From: Astropecten irregularis
Lineage: Eukaryota > Echinodermata > Asteroidea > Paxillosida > Astropectinidae
Assembly (NCBI GenBank): GCA_963971285.1
Contig: OZ020250.1
Span: 12,508,499-12,572,498, forward strand
Length of the DNA stretch: 64,000 bases
Reading direction: 5' to 3'
Numbering within the stretch: the first letter of the stretch is position 1; each line of letters starts with the position of its first letter. Shown one piece after another: positions 58,571-64,000 of this stretch. The notes below the pieces were generated by a model. The model was not told the origin of the DNA, ran no database searches, and worked only from the letters and a program-made list of their open reading frames with translations. A program made the position numbers and the translations under genes.

Positions 58571-59030
58571 GATTCTACCTCGGCAGACTTTTCAGGAATG
58601 ACGTGCCAAATAAAAGTTTCTGAACCTTGCACCAATAAACCAGTTTAGACCACTTCAATGTTTAACAATGGCGTATTAACTCAACTCTATATTGACACAT
58701 CACGATAACAAAATGATAAGGATAATACCCAGTTACTGGGCTTTACACATTACTCCATGTGTACCTTTGTATACTATTAAGTTTAACCAGCTATAATCCT
58801 CTGATAATCTGCAAGAAATGCGCAAAGCATACTGATCTGCTGTGTGATTTTATCTTATCACCGTTTACCACCACAGTAAATCTTTAAAGTCAAGAATGAC
58901 AATAATGTCTGACGATTTGAATGATATTGCAGTCGTTCAGGGACATAAATATCCGACAACAATTTAGTTAGGGTGGTAATTATGTTTTACATATACATAT
59001 ACAATGCCTTGGTCAAAGGTACTACCAGCC

Positions 59031-59245
59031 AAGGCCCTTTCTCAAATCTCGGCTCCGGCTCCACTTCGCGAATCCATTAAATAAAATAACGAGTATCAAA
59101 ATAGAGGCTTTTGGCTGCGGTTCGGGAGAAGATACTTTATTTTGAAAAAGAAAACAGAGCTTCAACTTCAATGAAAAACCACAACCTATATTTTCAGCAA
59201 ATGGATTGACAGCGACGGCCAGAGCCGAGGTTTGGAAAGGGCCTT
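59031..59245. mobile_element. Short MITE
   Basis: Ends aaggccctttctcaaatctc and inverted gaggtttggaaagggcctt; inner arms ggctccggctcc and ggccagagcc. Confidence 0.75.
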
Positions 59246-59639
59246 AAAGGTACACGCCGGCTTCAAAGTCAAAAAAAAGGAAGAATGCAGAGTATAACAC
59301 AATATTTCTAGAATAGAATACTTGATGAAGGTTGTCGTGAAAAAAAAATCAGAAATATGTCGTTTAATTAGGGTTAATTAACGGAAATCAAAATAAGGTC
59401 AAAGGTTAGCGTTTACGCATTTCCAGCTGTAACGAGTGTTAGAAGGATGTGGCACACCAATGGTTTTAGACTGGTACTCGTAGCTGTGACTAAATGTTGC
59501 AGCTGCCGTATGAGAATTCCAGGAACGCGACGTACGTTCAAACTGTTCATGATGCAAAAGTCATTGGCAAAACAACAAAACAAATCTGTTAAAAAAATAA
59601 TATGCTTGTCAACAAATGTTTCGGAGACGCCATGTTTTT

Positions 59640-59770
59640 GAGTTGATGCAAAGTTTGCGAGTTGCCGCAATGTTTGCGAATTGCCGCAATGTTTGCGAGT
59701 TGGCACAAATTTTGCGAATTGGCGCAAAATGTTTGCGAGTTGGTGCAATGTTTTGCGAGTTAACGCAGTG
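59640..59770. repeat. Short tandem array of about 21-bp units
   Basis: Five to six degenerate copies of gcgagttgccgcaatgttt inside the element 59244-60575. Confidence 0.75.
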
Positions 59771-60362
59771 TTTTTGACATAAGGATTTTTGGGGCATGAT
59801 CGATGAAACAATTTTGATCTGTTCGAGAGACCGAAACGATTTCCACATGAATACATAAACATAATGACACAAACAGATTTTGAGGGCATGAAATGATTTT
59901 CATGTATGGCAAGAAATTATCTCCAAGGCTTTTCCTGCTCCGCTCGGAAATCCGCCCAAAAAACAAAAAAATTCAACGGGGACCGGGTGAGTAACTGAGC
60001 CAACTTGCAGGCCGCGCGATCTCGCATGAAAAATACTACACGAACGTCCGTGCCAGGATGGATCGGACCGCACTGGTTATCACGGGTCCATGCCTCCGTC
60101 GGGGTGAATGCGTCGCAAGCCCCCACGCACTGTGTCTGCAGAAGTGGTTATGCACCCGCAGTAACCGGACTTTTATAAAAAAATTAATTTGGCATGTATT
60201 TATATTGCCTGTTCGCGTTTGAAATTCATGATTTAAAAAAGGGAACACTTAAGTCAAATCATTAGTTGTTTTGGTTAAAAAAGAGTGATTAAACAAAAAG
60301 TTATACGTACATTTTTTATAGATAAAAAGCTTTTAAACGACTGGAAGTGGATCTATCACAAT

Positions 60363-60412
60363 GATCACGTGATTTCCTGAGTCACATTTTTGACTCAGGA
60401 AATCACGTGACT
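60363..60412. repeat. Perfect hairpin containing CACGTG-type ends
   Basis: tcacgtgatttcctgagtca, a short loop, then its exact reverse complement. Could form a cruciform. Confidence 0.8.
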
Positions 60413-60575
60413 TCCTTTCTTTTCGTAATTATCACGTAAACGGCTAAATGTTACCGTTTATTTGTGTGGAATGTTCTATTCTACTTTTGGAAGACCTTTC
60501 CAGTCATGATAAAAGCATGCATTGGCGCCAAAAAGCGCCCAAAATAGCGCAACGGGGCCGGCGTGTACCTTTAAG

Positions 60576-61889
60576 ATAGATGTCCGTTGAGGGAGACTGC
60601 AGTCGCATGCTCTGATGCCAAAATGAAGAGTATCGGTGTTTAAACTATCTAATTATTACACTTTATCAGAAGTGCAGTAAAATTCATGAAATCTGAAGAA
60701 CATCAGTAAAGTATATAACAGTATATCTTCCTCATCTATGCATTTTCACGCAAAGAAATAATCAACGTAAAGCAATCATTCTTATATTTTGAACTGGCGT
60801 GCATCCAGTGGAGGACGAGGGGCGTACCCCTCCCCCCCCCCACCCCCTCCCACCACCGACCTGGCTCTTTAATACAGAAAAGAAATCAGGACAAACTCAG
60901 CATGGAATTAGAACTACCTCCATGAACTCAGTATATTCAATATCGATGTTGTTCTTTATTCCTGCATGCCAGAGGCTACATGAAACACATGGGAAATAAT
61001 AAAATGGAACCAATCAACCTGGCTATGGCTTGTAATCACACACGAGGCTATACAGAAAAGGCTGCAGCCAGTGTCATAGACACGCAGTGGATCCAAGCCA
61101 TAGACAATCGTTTTTGACGGCGCACCAAGTTTATCACTTGGCTAAACAGCGCCTCCTCTTGTCGACTCGTTGTCTAGCCGTTACGTGTTTACCCCCTTCA
61201 GCATCAATGTTCCTGACAACGCATCCGCGGTGATTAAAACCCAGACCTTTAATTATATCCAACTGCAGCAGTATCTCCCCCAGATCGAAATGCAATCTGA
61301 TTCCTCGTCCAAACCTGGGCCTGGCTGAGGTCCATCCAATGTGAGTCATATACCATACAGCGAATTTATATCCAAAGAATCGATTCCAGTTTGTAGGGAT
61401 GCAAGGACTTAAATTTAATCCATTTCATGCCATTCAACTCTGTCCTCTTGTGTAATTCCATCCTATACCTTCTCATTTGATTTTTTTTTGCTCAGAGGAC
61501 TGTAGGCACACAGCTGAATATGTGTCAATACGTTTCCAATCCGGCGGTGTATATTTCAAGAGAAAATACATTAATTCTATCAAAAGTAATATTTGTCGGT
61601 ATAAAAAACATCTTCTATCTTACGTTTCCATGAGCATTGGACTCGCCCAACATTTGGTTTTGAGAAGAGTAATTGAACTTTTCTTGTTTTGATGGGAGTG
61701 GTTAAAAGGAATAAACAATTTGTTATTATTTTATGGTCGGTCTTACCAGGATGGTAATAAATTTACACGGAGTGTGTTATTCTAGCGAAGTGCATTAATT
61801 GGTAACATTTGCTGTTATAATCCATTTTTCAGCCTATATTTAAATTGTCTCCCGTTTGACAAAATTCGACACTTTTGGAATAAAGTTTA
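60576..61889. other. Intergenic stretch
   Basis: No exon, repeat array or transposon end recognised; a C-rich run lies at about 60825-60855. Confidence 0.35.
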
Positions 61890-62345
61890 TATTTTGTCTT
61901 GAAATCCACATAACGCCGTTTCATGAAGGTGGGCATCTTTTGTTTTAACGGTCCACATAACGTCTCATGAAGGTGCGCATCTTTTGTTTTGAAGTCCACA
62001 TAACGTCTCACAAAGGTGCGCATCTTTTATTTTGAAGTCCACATAACGTCTCATGAAGGTGCTCATCTTTTGTTTTGAAGTCCACATAACGTCTCATGAA
62101 GGTGCGCATCTTTTGTTTTGAAGTCCACATAACGTCTCATGAAGGTGCGCATGTTTTGTTTTGACGTCCACATAACTTCTCATGAATGTGCGAATCTTTT
62201 GTTTTGAAATCCGTGTAAAGTCTCATGAAGGTGCATATCTTTTGTTTTTAAGTCCGCAAAAACTCTCGGTTAGATGGACATGTTTTGTCTTGAAGTCCAC
62301 ATAACGTTTCATGAAGGTGCACATCTTTTGTTTTAAAGTCCACAG
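61890..62345. repeat. About 43-bp minisatellite, ten or so units
   Basis: Unit ccacataacgtctcatgaag followed by gtgcgcatcttttgttttga; units decay gradually to about 62460 (accgaacgtccctttaaggt). The frames across it are repeat artefacts. Confidence 0.88.
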
Positions 62346-63008
62346 GGTCTTAAAGGTATATCGTGTGGACATCATTTGCGCTGAAAACCCGTGAGAAAGT
62401 CTAACGAAGGTGCATTGTGTGGACCTTTTGACGTCCACCGAACGTCCCTTTAAGGTGCATTTTGTAATTTTGTGGAAATGTTAACTGGTATAAAGTCTCA
62501 TAAAGCATTGCGTTGAAGATACATGGTTATGTATAATGAGGGTGCACTGTGTAGCCATTATTTTGTGTTGGAGTTCACGCACCGCCTAATGAATTCCTAT
62601 ACCTTTGACACTGCGTACTTTTTATGACTTTATGACAAACAAATAATTATCGAGTCTAAGGGTATAAAAACAATAAAAGACGCGACGTATAGCACCAGCA
62701 AGTAACAATTAAGGACTCCAAAACTCCAGACTAAGCTACACATTTTTGCCAAAGATAACAAGAAACTTCATGGTTTAATAGTGCGTATTCGGGGAAGTGC
62801 AATGGGACAAACATTGCAACTGATAGATATAAGAATATACAGAGTCTCGTTCCATATAAGTTGTAAGACTGCCAGTTGCAATTACACATGACGTTATGCA
62901 GTCCACATTCAGTACAATTTGAACTATGAAAGATAAATACTTATATATATCTTGTGAGTGTGGTGCACGTATACAGAGATGTGATATCTACATCAAGCTA
63001 TATATCCA

Positions 63009-63299
63009 CTACTGTCCGAGATACATTATGGACTCATCAATCTTACGTCGCAGCAATTTCAGGCGTTCAGAGATTTCCCCCTGAATAAATGAGCTGGGGT
63101 AAAAGCTACAGACATTCCTATATATCACAAGGGCAGATGAAAAACAGCCCAAATTGTAGTTAGCGTAATCGGTCGCTTTGAAAGACTTAATGAGTCCTAC
63201 AGACGGTACGCGGCATTCACTGCAATCCTTACCATGCTCATTACTCCCAGCGTTATAAATGAACAATACATAAATCAGTCCGATGCATATTATTATAAT
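63009..63299 (-). CDS. Possible 3' exon of an unknown membrane protein
   Basis: An open frame of 97 codons including the stop follows a plausible acceptor (tatttctgtag) on the minus strand. It starts with a hydrophobic run IIIICIGLIYVLFIYNAGSN, continues with DCSECRVPSVGLIKSFKATD and ends ERLKLLRRKIDES then MYLGQ. Composition looks protein-like rather than repetitive, and a transmembrane segment near the start is visible. I do not recognise a family and no neighbouring exon was found, so chance is possible. A donor-like gtaagg also occurs inside it. Confidence 0.3.
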   Translation of the reverse strand: MIIICIGLIYVLFIYNAGSNEHGKDCSECRVPSVGLIKSFKATDYANYNLGCFSSALVIYRNVCSFYPSSFIQGEISERLKLLRRKIDESIMYLGQ

Positions 63300-64000
63300 C
63301 TACAGAAATAACCAATCATTCTTATTCATTGCTAGTCTAAATGCCAAACATTCGGGAATAACAAACCGAGATATTAAATCAGAAGAACAGGCATTTTCCT
63401 CAAGTACTGCTGTGTGCCTTCTTCCCAATTTGTCTTTTCTTCTGTATTGTGTGATTTGATATCATGACTTGATAAACCCTGCCATTCCCAGTGACCGTAC
63501 ATTTGACCCAGTAATACAATACAACCGAAGCTTTAAGCAGAATGACAATAAGGTTAATTGGATGCTGTTGATCATACATGTTTTTATTACATGATTATCA
63601 GTAGGAGCATGGCATGCACGTGCTGCAGCCCGATTCAATATTTCCAATAAGCTTTTAATCAAATCAGATATGTACTGACATTTTCGGTCTCAATTTACTA
63701 TACCCTGGGTAGAATTCTACCCTTTGTGTTGTTGGATGCAATATATATTATACGTCCTCAGAATTCCAATGGATAAAATTACTACAATTCTTGGAAATTA
63801 AAATTGAAATTAATGCACTCCAGCATATCGCTGAGAAAACAAACGCCGTCCGTATTGATTAAACTTTTGTAGAATTCGGGAATTGCTTTTGGAAGAAAGA
63901 AAAATATTAATCTTGTTGAAGAGTTGATTATACCAAAATATTTTAACTTAACATAGAGAAATGCCATATCTATATCATAGTTTTAACCGAGAAATTGGGT
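63300..64000. other. Right end of window
   Basis: Nothing recognisable as gene or repeat. Confidence 0.35.

Larger units (their letters stand above)
59244..60575. mobile_element. 1.3-kb inverted-repeat element at a TTAA site
   Basis: Ends ttaaaggtacacgccggc and inverted gccggcgtgtacctttaa. Contains an array of about 21-bp units (gtttgcgagttg, gccgcaat) at 59640-59770 and a hairpin at 60363-60412. Open frames inside show no domain. Confidence 0.75.

Noticed and set aside
59413..59889. 158-codon minus-strand frame
   Set aside because: Spans a short tandem array within an inverted-repeat element; no domain.

Overview
This is AT-rich animal DNA with split genes, tRNA-derived SINEs, LINE relics and many inverted-repeat transposons. 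There is no bacterial operon structure. The genes are members of the angiotensin-converting enzyme (ACE, peptidase M2) family. The source is probably a marine invertebrate, perhaps a deuterostome such as a hemichordate or echinoderm, but the sequence does not settle the taxon.

Three ACE-like genes and one extra first exon can be read. A plus-strand gene (last seven coding exons, 611-5968) enters from beyond the left edge and ends without a membrane anchor. Two minus-strand paralogues, A (9531-29780) and B (35593-52974), are tandem copies inside a duplicated block (about 8440-29840 and 34518-53030). B has 13 coding exons with consistent splice phases. They add up to 1953 nt (650 residues) with a signal peptide, HEMGH zinc site, downstream Glu ligand, the catalytic Lys/His/Tyr set and a short C-terminal hydrophobic anchor. 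A matches it exon for exon, except that a 157-bp deletion removed the 5' part of exon 5 and its splice acceptor. Another signal-peptide first exon (58364-58570), phase-compatible with exon 2, lies 5' of B.

The introns are full of mobile DNA, and comparing A with B shows filled and empty sites. A alone carries a LINE (13575-16184), a 1.1-kb element with hairpin termini and a 9-bp target duplication (18228-19352), a long-TIR element enclosing a polypurine tract (11293-12711) and a 3.4-kb composite minisatellite in intron 1 (25430-28803). B alone carries a THAP-domain element (36795-37380), a 1.8-kb unit present twice in tandem and rich in CRE-like motifs (45749-49378), and an expanded 21-bp minisatellite (41840-42665). 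Several miniature elements sit at TTAA sites. Between the blocks and right of B are LINE relics (32210-34380, 56576-57800), SINEs, palindromic elements and a 43-bp minisatellite (61890-62345).

Expected biology: ACE-family enzymes are extracellular zinc dipeptidyl carboxypeptidases. The cluster appears to contain one soluble form (plus strand), one anchored intact form (B) and one damaged or exon-skipped form (A). The most unusual features are the A/B terminal anchor exon, the symmetric truncated exon of A, transposon insertions almost touching splice donors, and the inverted composite minisatellite. I did not find a clearly new multi-gene system.
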